From positions 1-64,000 of the forward strand of contig NZ_JAEHFW010000001.1 of the NCBI RefSeq assembly GCF_016522075.1: a stretch of DNA of 64,000 nt. Direction: 5' to 3'. The DNA comes from Mucilaginibacter segetis (GTDB lineage Bacteria; Bacteroidota; Bacteroidia; Sphingobacteriales; Sphingobacteriaceae). Under the pieces are notes generated by a model. The model ran no database searches and had not been told where the DNA came from. It worked only from the letters and a program-made list of their open reading frames with translations. This document shows, in pieces, positions 8,801 through 18,309 of the stretch; within the stretch, counting starts at the first letter, position 1; each line of letters begins with the position of its first letter. The translations under genes were made by a program, and so were the position numbers.

Positions 8801-10750
8801 ATGCCTCCTAAAGTATTGAAGATATTTTTATTAGTTGTTTTTTTTGCGAGCTCTCTTAACGCAGGTGCTCAGGTATGTACCGGTAGTTTGGGCGATCCGG
8901 TTATCAACGAAACATTTGGAGCAGGGGCAACATACGGAACTGTAGGCCCGGCTTTACCCACTACAATTACCAATTATAATTATACTTCAACCATGTGTCC
9001 CGGCGATGGGTTTTATACGATCACCAGTGCCCTGGGCACCTGTTTTTCCGGAACATGGCAAACCGTGTCACATGACCATACAGGAGATGCCAACGGATAC
9101 ATGATGGTGATAAATGCCTCTTACGATCCCGGAGTTTTTTATGTGCAAAAAGCCAGCGGTGCCGCTCTATGCCCTAATACTACTTATGAATTTGCAGCCT
9201 GGATAATGAACCTGATAAGGGATATGCCGAGCACCAGTGAGGATATCAGACCTAATATTACCTTTTCTATAGAAACAGTGAGCGGTACTGTACTTAAAAC
9301 CTATAATACTGGTGACATCCCACAGGTGGATATTGCAAGTTTTCATCAATACGGCACCTTTTTTACTACCCCCTCTAACGGCGAGGATATTGTGGTAAAA
9401 ATGATCAATAATGCACCGGGCGGTAATGGGAACGATCTGATACTCGATGATATTACCTTTAGGCCATGCGGACCGGTCATTGAGACAGGTTTTGGTTCGA
9501 TAGGAACTACCGGAGACCGTGACCTTTGCGAGGGTGAAAGCGGAAGTTATATACTTAGGGCTAGTCAAACCGGGTATGATGATCCCTACTATCAATGGCA
9601 GACCAATAATAACGACGGAAAGGGCTGGGTTGATATAAGTGGGGCAAACACTACTACACTTACCCGTAACTTTGTAAATGCGGTGCCGGGTAAATATCAG
9701 TATCGTATAGGGGTGTTAAACGGGCCGTCGGCAGCGCTTCAATGTCGTATATATTCACAGCCGCTTAATATTAATGTAAATCCTCTTCCTGTAGTAAAGA
9801 TCAATAAGGAAACCATAGTTTGCGAAGGACAGGAGTTAAGATTAACCGCTACGGGAGGAGATACCTATTCGTGGTCAGGCCCCAACAACTTTACATCTGA
9901 TGAACAATCGCCGGTAATAAGCTACGATGCAGATAATTCAAAAGACGGTGTTTACACCGTTACTGCTGCCTCAAAGGGATGTACATCTACAGGCTCAACA
10001 ACGGTTAGCGTATTGCCAAAAGTACAGGCGAGCATAAGCAGCAATGTTACTATTTGCAGGGGCGAGGCTACCCAATTGCTTGCCGGAGGAGGCAGATATT
10101 ACAAATGGGAGCCATCAACGGGGCTTAACCGCGATGATATTCCGGATCCGGTTGCTCAACCTACGCAAACAACGGTATACCATGTTGTTGTAGATAATGG
10201 CGGATGTATAGATGGCACAAAGATGGTTACCGTAACGGTATTGCAGCCGCCAATAGCTAATGCCGGAGAAGATGTTAAAATACAGGAAGGAGAAGCAGTT
10301 CGGTTAAAAGGAACCATAGGCGGGGATAGCATACGTTATTACTGGACCCCTTCCGAAACGTTAAGCGATCCTTTATCCCTCACGCCGTTGGCTCAACCAA
10401 CAAACAATACTACATACACCCTGCATGTGGAGTCGGATGGCGGTTGCGGTATTGCTACAGATAGTATTTTTGTACGGGTGTATAAAAAAATAACTGTCCC
10501 AAACACCTTTTCTCCTAATGGAGATGGTGTAAATGATTATTGGAATATTGATCAGTTGAGTACTTACCCCGAATGCCTGCTTACTATCTATTCACGTGAT
10601 GGACAGGAGGTATACAAATCGTACGGATATGCCAAGCCCTGGACGGGTAACTACCAAGGTAAAGCTCTGCCTGCCGGAGTATATTATTACGTTATTGATC
10701 TTAAAAATAACACCCCCAAAAGAACCGGATGGGTACTGTTGGTAAGGTAA
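8801..10750 (+). CDS. Secreted multidomain protein with gliding-motility (T9SS type B) C-terminal domain
   Basis: 649-residue secreted protein. A signal peptide covers about residues 1-24 (ending NAGAQ). The N-terminal part (about 25-225) resembles jelly-roll domains of Bacteroidota surface proteins (YEFAAWIMN, NDLILDDITF). Ig/PKD-like modules follow, each beginning with a cysteine phrase such as TIVCEGQELRL and VTICRGEATQL. The C-terminus has PNTFSPNGDGVNDYW and GVYYYVIDLKN, diagnostic of the gliding-motility-associated C-terminal domain, the type IX secretion signal. Likely a surface-attached or released adhesin-like protein. Its stop codon directly abuts that of the next gene on the opposite strand. 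Confidence 0.88.
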   Translation: MPPKVLKIFLLVVFFASSLNAGAQVCTGSLGDPVINETFGAGATYGTVGPALPTTITNYNYTSTMCPGDGFYTITSALGTCFSGTWQTVSHDHTGDANGYMMVINASYDPGVFYVQKASGAALCPNTTYEFAAWIMNLIRDMPSTSEDIRPNITFSIETVSGTVLKTYNTGDIPQVDIASFHQYGTFFTTPSNGEDIVVKMINNAPGGNGNDLILDDITFRPCGPVIETGFGSIGTTGDRDLCEGESGSYILRASQTGYDDPYYQWQTNNNDGKGWVDISGANTTTLTRNFVNAVPGKYQYRIGVLNGPSAALQCRIYSQPLNINVNPLPVVKINKETIVCEGQELRLTATGGDTYSWSGPNNFTSDEQSPVISYDADNSKDGVYTVTAASKGCTSTGSTTVSVLPKVQASISSNVTICRGEATQLLAGGGRYYKWEPSTGLNRDDIPDPVAQPTQTTVYHVVVDNGGCIDGTKMVTVTVLQPPIANAGEDVKIQEGEAVRLKGTIGGDSIRYYWTPSETLSDPLSLTPLAQPTNNTTYTLHVESDGGCGIATDSIFVRVYKKITVPNTFSPNGDGVNDYWNIDQLSTYPECLLTIYSRDGQEVYKSYGYAKPWTGNYQGKALPAGVYYYVIDLKNNTPKRTGWVLLVR

Positions 10751-12022
10751 CTATTCAAAAAAATAATTTACACCTGTTTTAAATTCACTTTGTGTAAGGT
10801 TAAAATACGGATCGTAAGTTATATACTCTCCTTTTACATATTCGGCGTAAACCTGTATTCTTTTACTAATTAAAAATCCGCCTTTAAACATTGCTGAGTT
10901 AGTCCAATTATGAAAATAGAATAAAGGCAGGCCGTAATTTACTTTTACATCGTCCTGGCCAACGTATCTTTTATTGTAATAAGTGCAATAACTAAGATCC
11001 CAACCTATTGTTGCAAAAAACTTAAAGTTTTCCGAGTTATAAAAATTATAAGATACCTGCGGAGACAGAGATACAATAAACTGGTCAAAGCCATAATTTA
11101 TACCTAAATAAGGATATACTTTATTATTATATACAGATTTATATTTTCCCATATTTAATGACACCTCAGTCGTAAATAATAGCTTTTGTGTGTTTGGATT
11201 TACAAAGGTATTTAGTCCAAGGGTCACCCGGGGTAAAAAAGAAGTATACGGCATACCTCCGGCAGCCTTATAATTTCCATGCGGTTCTGTATGTAAGGCA
11301 TTTATTCCTAAACCACCATATAAATTAAAGCCTTTCTTCTTTTCACCGGAGATGTTTGAAAATTGCTCTTTTGTATATCCATTCATTTTGGTTACAATTT
11401 TCAATAGATTGGACTTATTGTAGGCGGCATATTCCATTATTCCCTGCAATTTGTCATCCATTACCCCGGCTTTCAAGGCTACTCCTGAAAGTTGCTGCAC
11501 GTAAATGTTTTCATTTACTGTACGCCCCGATCCTGTGTAAGGATTTACCTTGTCATTATTGTAATATACACGATAAATAAGTTCTTGTGGTTGGGGATTA
11601 TCCGGTGTGCTATAAAAAAAGCGTAATTTAATGCCGTCGCGGTAAGTATAAAGTGTAATAATTTTGCCTTTTTGTATTATTCTAAGAAAAACACTTTCTG
11701 TAGTGTAGCTGGTATCCCTGCCTGTTTCGATGCGATTCTCATTAGTTTCGTCACGGCTTATGTTACCTGTGTATGTCCGGTAATATTCATATCCGGTAAT
11801 TTCAAAAAACTCTATATCTTTAGGTGTAAACTTATTAATATTCCCGTCAGTAGTTTTAAAGGTAATCTCATCCGGATTAGAATCCCATTCGCGATAGTCT
11901 ATGGTGCCTTTTAATGTATCACTATTAAATTTTACTACATAACCCGGTTGAAAATTCCTCTGGCCGTAGCAAAATGCAGGTAATAGGGAAACTGCAAACA
12001 GCAGTGTATAAAATAATTTCAT
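10751..12022 (-). CDS. Predicted outer-membrane beta-barrel protein, function unknown
   Basis: 423 residues with a signal peptide of about 20 (ending CYGQ). Residues 25-120 contain FQPGYVVKFNSDTLKGTIDYREW, a pattern I associate with uncharacterised Bacteroidota secreted proteins. The second half (about 225-423) has repeated amphipathic, aromatic-rich strands (GFNLYGGLGINAL, VSYNFYNS, FKTGVNYFFE) and a terminal phenylalanine-rich strand, consistent with a small barrel. No catalytic motif was recognised. It is single, with a 43-base gap to the FMN reductase upstream on the same strand. Confidence 0.65.
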   Translation of the reverse strand: MKLFYTLLFAVSLLPAFCYGQRNFQPGYVVKFNSDTLKGTIDYREWDSNPDEITFKTTDGNINKFTPKDIEFFEITGYEYYRTYTGNISRDETNENRIETGRDTSYTTESVFLRIIQKGKIITLYTYRDGIKLRFFYSTPDNPQPQELIYRVYYNNDKVNPYTGSGRTVNENIYVQQLSGVALKAGVMDDKLQGIMEYAAYNKSNLLKIVTKMNGYTKEQFSNISGEKKKGFNLYGGLGINALHTEPHGNYKAAGGMPYTSFLPRVTLGLNTFVNPNTQKLLFTTEVSLNMGKYKSVYNNKVYPYLGINYGFDQFIVSLSPQVSYNFYNSENFKFFATIGWDLSYCTYYNKRYVGQDDVKVNYGLPLFYFHNWTNSAMFKGGFLISKRIQVYAEYVKGEYITYDPYFNLTQSEFKTGVNYFFE

Positions 12023-12065
12023 TGTGATGGTTTAGATCCTTCTAATATATTAAAAAAAATCGCAT

Positions 12066-12587
12066 TTAAAAATTGATGAATTTTTCGATCTGCTCCTCAG
12101 TAAAACGGAGGGTGTCTTTTTCAAACAAGTTTCCATTTTTATCCAATTCTTTATTAATTGCTCCAATATGTATTTTAAGCGGCATAACGTGCAGGTGCAT
12201 ATAGTTGCAAATTCCGGTAAAATGATCGAGGCCTCTTATGTTGCCATATTTGCCGGATGATAAACCTACTAGCGCGGCCTTTTTTTCGTAAAAGCTTTCG
12301 GGAAAACTACAGGCATCCATAAATACCTTTAGCACACCGGGAAAACTTCCATTATATTCAGGTATTACAAATATAAATTTATCCGTTGCGGTAACTATCT
12401 GCTGTATATTTTCAAATTCCGCACTTCTTTTTCCGTACAGGTCGCTTTCAATTAAATTTGTCGGCAATTGCGTGAGGTGGAGGATCTGTGAATCAACGCC
12501 TTTTTCCGCTAATTTTTTTTTATAAAATGCGGCTAATTTTGAAGTTGAACTATCAGGGCGATTGGTTGAAGATATTATAGTGACCAT
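12066..12587 (-). CDS. NADPH-dependent FMN reductase family protein
   Basis: 173-residue flavodoxin-fold protein. ISSTNRPDSSTSKLA (residues 5-19) is the phosphate-binding loop for FMN, and VIPEYNGSFPGVLKVFMDA around residue 95 is the second signature. Family members reduce FMN or quinones, or act in azo/chromate reduction; the physiological substrate is not visible. Cytoplasmic. The ATG at 12587 is used. It is divergent from parA, with an inverted repeat in the shared upstream region. Confidence 0.85.
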   Translation of the reverse strand: MVTIISSTNRPDSSTSKLAAFYKKKLAEKGVDSQILHLTQLPTNLIESDLYGKRSAEFENIQQIVTATDKFIFVIPEYNGSFPGVLKVFMDACSFPESFYEKKAALVGLSSGKYGNIRGLDHFTGICNYMHLHVMPLKIHIGAINKELDKNGNLFEKDTLRFTEEQIEKFINF

Positions 12588-12623
12588 GCATTAATAATTG
12601 AAATGAACAAAAGCGGTTGGCGT

Positions 12624-12648
12624 TCTGCAGATACACATTATCTGCAGA
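12624..12648. promoter_or_regulatory. Perfect 10-bp inverted repeat, possible operator
   Basis: TCTGCAGATA and TATCTGCAGA are exact reverse complements separated by the five bases CACAT. The site lies 37 bases before the FMN reductase start and about 230 bases before parA. Dyads of this form often bind dimeric regulators, but no regulator gene is adjacent and no T-run follows, so a terminator is unlikely. Confidence 0.5.
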
Positions 12649-12874
12649 GAACAATTGTTTGATAGGGGCTGCCTGTTGTTTAAATAACAGATTAATCAAT
12701 CGGCTACTCCGTAAATAAATACCGCAATTGTTTGTAAGTTAGCAAAACGTGTGGATTTCTGAATTGTTTAAATCCGTATCTTAGCGCGAATAAAAACTTT
12801 TACAAACATAAAAATTTCTGTATTGGTTTTTCGTTCAAATAAAACGCGATTATAAATTTTTTTAAAGATATATA

Positions 12875-13678
12875 ATGAGTAAAATTATTGCTTTAGCCAA
12901 CCAAAAGGGCGGCGTAGGGAAAACCACATCATCTATAAATCTGGCAGCGAGCTTAGCGGTATTGGAGTATAAAACCTTATTGGTTGATGCTGATCCACAA
13001 GCTAATTCTACTTCAGGTATAGGGTTTGATCCGCGCAATATTAAAAACAGCATATACGAATGTATTATAAACGGTGTTGATGCGCGCGACGCGATCCAAA
13101 AAACTGAAACACCTAATTTAGACCTTTTACCCGCACATATTGATCTGGTTGGTGCCGAGATAGAGATGATCAATCTGGATAGCCGCGAGTATAAAATGAA
13201 AGCGGTTTTAGATAGCGTACGTAATGATTATGATTTTATAATTATTGATTGCTCTCCATCCTTAGGATTAATCACCATTAATGCGCTTACCGCTGCCGAC
13301 TCGGTGATCATACCCGTGCAGTGCGAATATTTTGCGCTGGAAGGGTTGGGTAAGTTATTAAATACCATAAAAATTGTTCAAACGCGCTTAAATACACATC
13401 TGGAAATTGAAGGTATACTTTTAACCATGTATGATGTGCGGTTACGGTTATCAAACCAGGTGGTTGATGAGGTGAAAACACATTTTGAGGATATGGTTTT
13501 TGATACCATTATACAACGTAATACAAGATTAAGCGAAGCGCCGAGTTTTGGGATATCAGTAATTATGCACGATGCCAATTGCAAGGGGGCAGTAAATTAC
13601 CTTAACCTTGCCCGCGAAATTATACGCAATAATGGCCTGGTGAAAGATGAAGCTTTAGCCAGTACAGAAACAGTTTAA
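12875..13678 (+). CDS. parA: Chromosome-partitioning ATPase ParA (Soj)
   Basis: 267-residue MinD/ParA ATPase that works with ParB at parS sites in origin segregation. The deviant Walker A motif KGGVGKTT is at residues 11-18, Walker A-prime DADPQANST lies near 41, and IIIDCSPSLG is the Walker B region. The short N-terminus without a DNA-binding extension fits chromosomal Soj. It is followed by parB after five bases. The 287-base upstream gap carries the inverted repeat at 12624-12648. Confidence 0.95.
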   Translation: MSKIIALANQKGGVGKTTSSINLAASLAVLEYKTLLVDADPQANSTSGIGFDPRNIKNSIYECIINGVDARDAIQKTETPNLDLLPAHIDLVGAEIEMINLDSREYKMKAVLDSVRNDYDFIIIDCSPSLGLITINALTAADSVIIPVQCEYFALEGLGKLLNTIKIVQTRLNTHLEIEGILLTMYDVRLRLSNQVVDEVKTHFEDMVFDTIIQRNTRLSEAPSFGISVIMHDANCKGAVNYLNLAREIIRNNGLVKDEALASTETV

Positions 13679-13683
13679 CAAAT

Positions 13684-14586
13684 ATGAGTTCAGAAAAAAG
13701 AAATGCCCTGGGGAAGGGTTTAAGCGCCCTGTTAAATGATTCTGTAAGCGTAAATCCGAATAAAAGCAATAATGCTTCTGTTTCTGAAACAGACAGTCTG
13801 GGTTCGGTAAATGAGATAAAAATAAGTGAGATAGAAGTTAACCCTTTTCAGCCGCGTACTGAATTTGACGCACAGGCCCTGGCCGATCTTAGTGCTTCTA
13901 TAAAATTACAGGGGCTTATACAGCCAATAACCGTAAGGCGCACCAGTCCGCGCAGCTATCAGCTTATATCAGGAGAGCGCAGACTGCGCGCCTGTAAAAT
14001 TGCCGGCTTAAAGCAGATACCTGCGTATGTACGTACAGCCAACGACCAGCAAATGCTGGAGATGGCGCTTATAGAGAATATTCAGCGCGAAAATTTGAAC
14101 GCCATAGAAGTGGCGCTTAGTTTTCAGCGGATGATTGATGAGTGCAGCCTTAAGCAGGAAGAATTGGGCGACAGGGTGAGCAAAAACAGATCAACAGTTA
14201 CTAATTATTTACGACTGCTAAAGTTGCCCCCCACCATACAGGCATCCCTGCGTGATGGTGAAATAAGCATGGGGCATGCTAAAGCATTATTGGCCGTAGA
14301 TGATTCCACCACACAAATATATATCCATCAGCAAATTGTTAAGCAGGGCCTTTCGGTTAGGAAGGTAGAAGAAATGGTGCGCGATATACAACGTGCGCCT
14401 AATAAAAAAGAAGGCAAGCAACCAGAGCCGCTTTCATTTCAGCTGCAAAAGATACAGGACGACCTTACATCCAAGTTTAGCAGCAGGGTTAAGCTTAAAG
14501 TTAATACCCAAGGCAATGGATCAATAGAAATACCGTTTTTATCAGAGGATGATCTGGGCCGGATACTTGAAATGCTGGATTGGTAA
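13684..14586 (+). CDS. parB: Chromosome-partitioning protein ParB (Spo0J)
   Basis: 300-residue CTP-dependent parS-binding protein. The N-terminal tag MSSEKRNALGKGLSALLND is typical. The ParB/Srx domain follows (NPFQPRTEFD, then GLIQPITVRR and ISGERRLRACK), with ALIENIQRENLNAIE as the next box. A helix-turn-helix (LGDRVSKNRSTVTNYLRLL) lies near 160-178, and a C-terminal dimerisation region ends the protein. No parS palindrome was found in this window. The stop codon overlaps a possible TTG start of the next gene. Confidence 0.95.
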   Translation: MSSEKRNALGKGLSALLNDSVSVNPNKSNNASVSETDSLGSVNEIKISEIEVNPFQPRTEFDAQALADLSASIKLQGLIQPITVRRTSPRSYQLISGERRLRACKIAGLKQIPAYVRTANDQQMLEMALIENIQRENLNAIEVALSFQRMIDECSLKQEELGDRVSKNRSTVTNYLRLLKLPPTIQASLRDGEISMGHAKALLAVDDSTTQIYIHQQIVKQGLSVRKVEEMVRDIQRAPNKKEGKQPEPLSFQLQKIQDDLTSKFSSRVKLKVNTQGNGSIEIPFLSEDDLGRILEMLDW

Positions 14587-14591
14587 AAAAC

Positions 14592-15293
14592 ATGCTTAAA
14601 CAACTCGTAGTTTTAGTGCTTTTGTTAAGTGTTACCGTTTTTGCGGTTGCGCAAAACCCTGATACTACGGCTGCAACTAAAACGGGCACCCCACCTTTAA
14701 AACCCGACACGGTTGGCCGTAACTCCTTTGCGCCTAAAATAAAAAAAGAAAAAGTGTACCATCCTGATAGTACGCATATACCCAGTTTAGCCGTTAAGCG
14801 ATCGTTAATTATCCCAGGTTGGGGGCAGGTTTACAATCATCAAATCTGGAAGGTTCCAATAATTTACGGCACTTTGGCGCTGTTAGGTGCGGCTATTGTG
14901 TATAATCAAACAAATTATAAAGAGTTTTTAGCTTTGGCACGGATAAAACAGACCGGGGAAATACCCCAAAAACCATCTGATGCCTATTATGCGGAGTACC
15001 AAAAATATAAAACAGACTACGATCGGTATGCTGTCAATAATGATTTTCAAACCCTTGCTAACGCGTCAGATGGGTTTCTTCGTAACCGCGATCTGAGTAT
15101 ACTTGGAGTATTGGGCTTTTGGGGCATACAAACGGTAGATGCATACATACAGGCCAAGTTTATTAGCTCTTACACAGTAGATAGCGATCTGTCTATAAAG
15201 GTCACTCCCGGGCTTATCGGGCAACCTTTATATGCGGCAAATTTTAACAATACTTATATTCCGGGGATAAAAATTACCTTTACGCTTAAATAA
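14592..15293 (+). CDS. DUF5683-type secreted/membrane protein
   Basis: 233 residues from the ATG at 14592; a TTG at 14580 would overlap parB and put extra residues before a good signal peptide (about 1-21, ending FAVAQ). The core SLIIPGWGQVYNHQIWKVPIIYGTLAL is typical of DUF5683, with hydrophobic helices near 80-100 and 165-185. Function unknown. Its constant place between parB and dapB in Bacteroidota suggests an envelope housekeeping role, which is inference. Confidence 0.8.
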   Translation: MLKQLVVLVLLLSVTVFAVAQNPDTTAATKTGTPPLKPDTVGRNSFAPKIKKEKVYHPDSTHIPSLAVKRSLIIPGWGQVYNHQIWKVPIIYGTLALLGAAIVYNQTNYKEFLALARIKQTGEIPQKPSDAYYAEYQKYKTDYDRYAVNNDFQTLANASDGFLRNRDLSILGVLGFWGIQTVDAYIQAKFISSYTVDSDLSIKVTPGLIGQPLYAANFNNTYIPGIKITFTLK

Positions 15294-15315
15294 TTACCGC
15301 TTAGCATAAACACCG

Positions 15316-16065
15316 ATGAAGATCGCATTATTAGGTTACGGAAAAATGGGTAAAATTATTGAAAGAATTGCCCTTGACCGTAAACACGAAATTGTATTGA
15401 AGATTGATAAGGACAATATTCACGAGCTTACCACAGAAAATTTACAACAGGCTGATGTAGCTATTGAATTCAGCACACCTTACACTGTTTTAAGTAATAT
15501 TGAAAATTGTTTTAAAGCGGGTGTTCCGTTAGTTGTAGGTACCACGGGCTGGCATCATGAATTAGCGCAGGTACGGCAGGAGTGTGAACTCACCAACAAT
15601 TCGCTGATTTATGGCACCAACTTTAGTGTAGGAGTAAATATATTTTTTTACGTGAACCGCATGCTGGCTCGTTTGATGAATAATTACCCATATTATGATG
15701 TACAGGTGGAGGAGATACATCATACCCAAAAACTGGATTCACCCAGCGGAACCGCTATAACCATAGCCGATGGTATAATTGAAAACATTGATAGCAAAAC
15801 CGGCTGGAAAAATATTTTAGTTTCTGATAACTCTACCGATGATAATAATATTAAAGCCGATCAGTTACTGATAGAATCGCACCGAATTGATAGTGTGCCC
15901 GGAGCGCATACGGTTATTTACGACTCCGAAGTGGATACTATTGAGTTTAAGCATACGGCTCATAACCGTAACGGCTTTGCTTTGGGTGCCGTGCTGGCTG
16001 CGGAGTGGATACAGGATAAGAAGGGATTTTATTCTGTAGAGGATATGTTTAATTTTAATAAATAG
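15316..16065 (+). CDS. dapB: 4-hydroxy-tetrahydrodipicolinate reductase
   Basis: 249-residue enzyme of the diaminopimelate/lysine pathway that reduces 4-hydroxy-tetrahydrodipicolinate with NAD(P)H. The N-terminal Rossmann motif is LLGYGKMGKIIE. The loop VVGTTGWH and the signature EIHHTQKLDSPSGTA (near residues 137-151) with the catalytic His and Lys are intact. Length is normal for the shorter Bacteroidota form. It sits in the par-lep operon, 22 bases after the DUF5683 gene. Confidence 0.95.
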   Translation: MKIALLGYGKMGKIIERIALDRKHEIVLKIDKDNIHELTTENLQQADVAIEFSTPYTVLSNIENCFKAGVPLVVGTTGWHHELAQVRQECELTNNSLIYGTNFSVGVNIFFYVNRMLARLMNNYPYYDVQVEEIHHTQKLDSPSGTAITIADGIIENIDSKTGWKNILVSDNSTDDNNIKADQLLIESHRIDSVPGAHTVIYDSEVDTIEFKHTAHNRNGFALGAVLAAEWIQDKKGFYSVEDMFNFNK

Positions 16066-16094
16066 TAATTAATTTACTGCCCAATATTTAAATA

Positions 16095-17225
16095 ATGAAC
16101 TGGAAATTCTGGAATAAGAACAAAGCAAAAAATAAAAAGAAAAAAAGCCCTACCCGCGAGTGGGTTGATGCCATACTTTTTGCTGTAATAGCCGCTACTC
16201 TTATACGTACACTTTTTATTGAGGCGTATACCATTCCTACCCCATCAATGGAACGCTCGCTGTTAGTGGGCGATTTTTTATTTGTAAGTAAAGTAAATTA
16301 CGGAGCTCGTACACCGATAACTCCCATAGCTTTCCCTTTTGCTCATCATACAATGCCCATATTAGGTACTAAAGCTTATTGGGATGGTATACAATTGCCT
16401 TATTACCGTTTACCCGGATTAAGCGAGGTTAAAAAAGGCGATGTGGTAGTATTTAACTATCCGATGGATGCCGACTCGCCTTATTACCGCCCGGTTGATA
16501 AGCGCGAAAATTATATTAAACGCTGCCAGGGTACACCCGGCGATACTTTAAGCTTGGTTGCCGCACAGGTTTATGTAAATGGAAAAGCCGCGCCTAACCC
16601 GCCCGGAGAGCAAACCGATTATAGTGTAGTAACTAATGGTATGGATGTAAATCCTCAAATTATGGAGGATTTGCATGTAACTAACTACGATAATACACCA
16701 TATCCTACCATGACCAAGGAAGCAGCAGCTAAATTAAGAAGCTATTCCAATGTTAAAATGGTAACGCCTAATATTAAGCATCGCGGCATCGCAGATCCGT
16801 TTAACCCGGTTTTCCCGGCGGCTTATCCTAAATACAAACTCGACCCCAAAAACAAGAATTTTGATTGGAATGTAGATAACTATGGCCCCATCATCATCCC
16901 CAAGAAAGGATGGACAGTTAAATTAGACAGCATTACTATGCCACTTTATGGCAGAGCCATTGAGGTGTATGAACATAACAAACTGGAAATTAAAAACGGC
17001 GAGGTATTTATCAACGATAAAAAAGCAGACAGTTATACCTTTAAAATGAATTATTACTGGATGATGGGAGATAACCGCCATGATTCGGCAGATTCCAGAT
17101 ACTGGGGTTTTGTTCCCGAAGATCATATTGTAGGTAAGGCACTGTTTATCTGGATGAGCTGGGATGAGAATGCCTCCTTCCTGCATAAGATACGCTGGAG
17201 CCGGATATTTAAAGGCATACATTAA
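16095..17225 (+). CDS. lepB: Signal peptidase I
   Basis: 376-residue membrane protease (S26 family) that removes signal peptides from exported proteins. After a lysine-rich N-terminus, one transmembrane helix (about 24-42) leads to TIPTPSMERSLLVGDF with nucleophile Ser51. The general base Lys142 lies in YIKRCQGTPGD, and MMGDNRHDSADSRYWGFVPE forms box E. It is longer than the E. coli enzyme because of an inserted segment between the catalytic boxes, as is common in Bacteroidota. Last gene of the operon, followed by a strong terminator. Confidence 0.95.
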   Translation: MNWKFWNKNKAKNKKKKSPTREWVDAILFAVIAATLIRTLFIEAYTIPTPSMERSLLVGDFLFVSKVNYGARTPITPIAFPFAHHTMPILGTKAYWDGIQLPYYRLPGLSEVKKGDVVVFNYPMDADSPYYRPVDKRENYIKRCQGTPGDTLSLVAAQVYVNGKAAPNPPGEQTDYSVVTNGMDVNPQIMEDLHVTNYDNTPYPTMTKEAAAKLRSYSNVKMVTPNIKHRGIADPFNPVFPAAYPKYKLDPKNKNFDWNVDNYGPIIIPKKGWTVKLDSITMPLYGRAIEVYEHNKLEIKNGEVFINDKKADSYTFKMNYYWMMGDNRHDSADSRYWGFVPEDHIVGKALFIWMSWDENASFLHKIRWSRIFKGIH

Positions 17226-17228
17226 ACT

Positions 17229-17263
17229 AAGAGAGGCGCTAATAAGTGCCTCTCTTTATTTTT
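17229..17263 (+). terminator. Intrinsic terminator of the parA-lepB operon
   Basis: Stem AAGAGAGGC (17229-17237) pairs with GCCTCTCTT (17248-17256). The helix extends by a G-T and a C-G pair into a small loop and is followed by a T-rich run to 17263. It lies directly after lepB and before the convergent oxidoreductase gene. Confidence 0.9.
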
Positions 17264-17266
17264 GGA

Positions 17267-18229
17267 CTATTCGCCAGTAAATTTTAATCCTATTATTTTA
17301 CGGGCTTCATCTATCATCGCTATCATTTGTTTTGACATTTCATGACTTACTATATTGCTCTCGGTTTGCCCGGTTCTTATTAATTCACAAAAATGAGTTA
17401 TCTCATAATTTAACCCACCGGCTGTAAAAGGTTCGTCCAGTTCAACTATATGGCCATCAAGATAATTAATGGTTGCTTTGGCGGGGTTCCACCAATTTTT
17501 ATGAATAGTAATATGGCCCAACGTACCGCATATCAGGGCATCGCCTTTGCCGTGCAGATCAAGGCCGCAGTATAGTTGTGCATAACCATTTTCGTGGCTG
17601 GTCTGGAATATGCTGAACATATCAATACCAGTATCACCAAAGCGCCCCATCGCTTGTACCTCGTGTGTGCAGCCAAGCCAATCAATAGCTAAAAACGCCT
17701 CATATATACCAATTCCCATTAAACTACCACCGGCAAGTTTATAACTGTAATTCGGATGGTCATGACTAATATCGGCTACAGATGATCCGGCCCTTACATA
17801 TCCTACAGACCCGATAGGGTCATCCAGAATGTGTTGATGCAACTTATTATATAAAGGATAAAATGGAGGTTTCATACCTTCCATAAATAAAAGCCGGTTT
17901 TTTTTGGCTACAGCGAGTACCTTTTCCAGCTCTTCAAGGTTAAGGGTAGCCGGCTTTTCACATAATACATGTTTGCCTGCATTCAGGGCAATTATGCTAT
18001 ATGCTGCATGGCTATCAGGAAGCGTGGCTATATAAACTACATCTACATTACTTGCAAGTAATTCTTCCAAAGTATTACAGGCAGTGCCACCATATCTGCC
18101 GGTGAATTTTTTAACAGTTGCAGGTCTGCGCGACCATACTGCAGTTAAACAAACATCAGGTACCGCATTCAACCCTTCCATAAACCGATGAGCAATGCGA
18201 CCACATCCTATAATACCCCATTTTATCAT
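17267..18229 (-). CDS. Gfo/Idh/MocA family oxidoreductase
   Basis: 320-residue NAD(P)-dependent dehydrogenase, a family acting on sugars, inositols or dihydrodiols. The N-terminal Rossmann motif GIIGCGRIAHRFMEGL and the family lysine in HVLCEKPATLN (near residue 95) are present, followed by the alpha/beta C-terminal domain. Substrate cannot be read from sequence; the closest general pattern is the trans-1,2-dihydrobenzenediol/glucose-fructose oxidoreductase type. Single gene on the minus strand, downstream of a terminator. Confidence 0.88.
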   Translation of the reverse strand: MIKWGIIGCGRIAHRFMEGLNAVPDVCLTAVWSRRPATVKKFTGRYGGTACNTLEELLASNVDVVYIATLPDSHAAYSIIALNAGKHVLCEKPATLNLEELEKVLAVAKKNRLLFMEGMKPPFYPLYNKLHQHILDDPIGSVGYVRAGSSVADISHDHPNYSYKLAGGSLMGIGIYEAFLAIDWLGCTHEVQAMGRFGDTGIDMFSIFQTSHENGYAQLYCGLDLHGKGDALICGTLGHITIHKNWWNPAKATINYLDGHIVELDEPFTAGGLNYEITHFCELIRTGQTESNIVSHEMSKQMIAMIDEARKIIGLKFTGE

Positions 18230-18257
18230 GTCTGAAAAAAATTAAACCTCCCAAAAG

Positions 18258-18292
18258 TAAAAAAGCCTCAGGTCGATATCAACCTAAGGCTT
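18258..18292 (-). terminator. Intrinsic terminator for the 18310-19377 gene
   Basis: AAGCCTCAGGT (18263-18273) pairs with ACCTAAGGCTT (18282-18292) with one mismatch. On the minus strand the hairpin is followed by TTTTTTACTTTT. It lies 18 bases past the lipoprotein stop codon and before the oxidoreductase start. Confidence 0.8.
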
Positions 18293-18309
18293 ATGTAGAT
18301 AATTTAATA

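Noticed and set aside
12588..12874. parS site near parAB
   Set aside because: No palindrome of the TGTTNCACGTGNAACA type was found; the dyad at 12624-12648 has a different sequence and a 5-base spacer.
14580..14591. TTG at 14580 as the start of the DUF5683 gene
   Set aside because: It overlaps parB and adds residues before a well-formed signal peptide that begins at the ATG at 14592.
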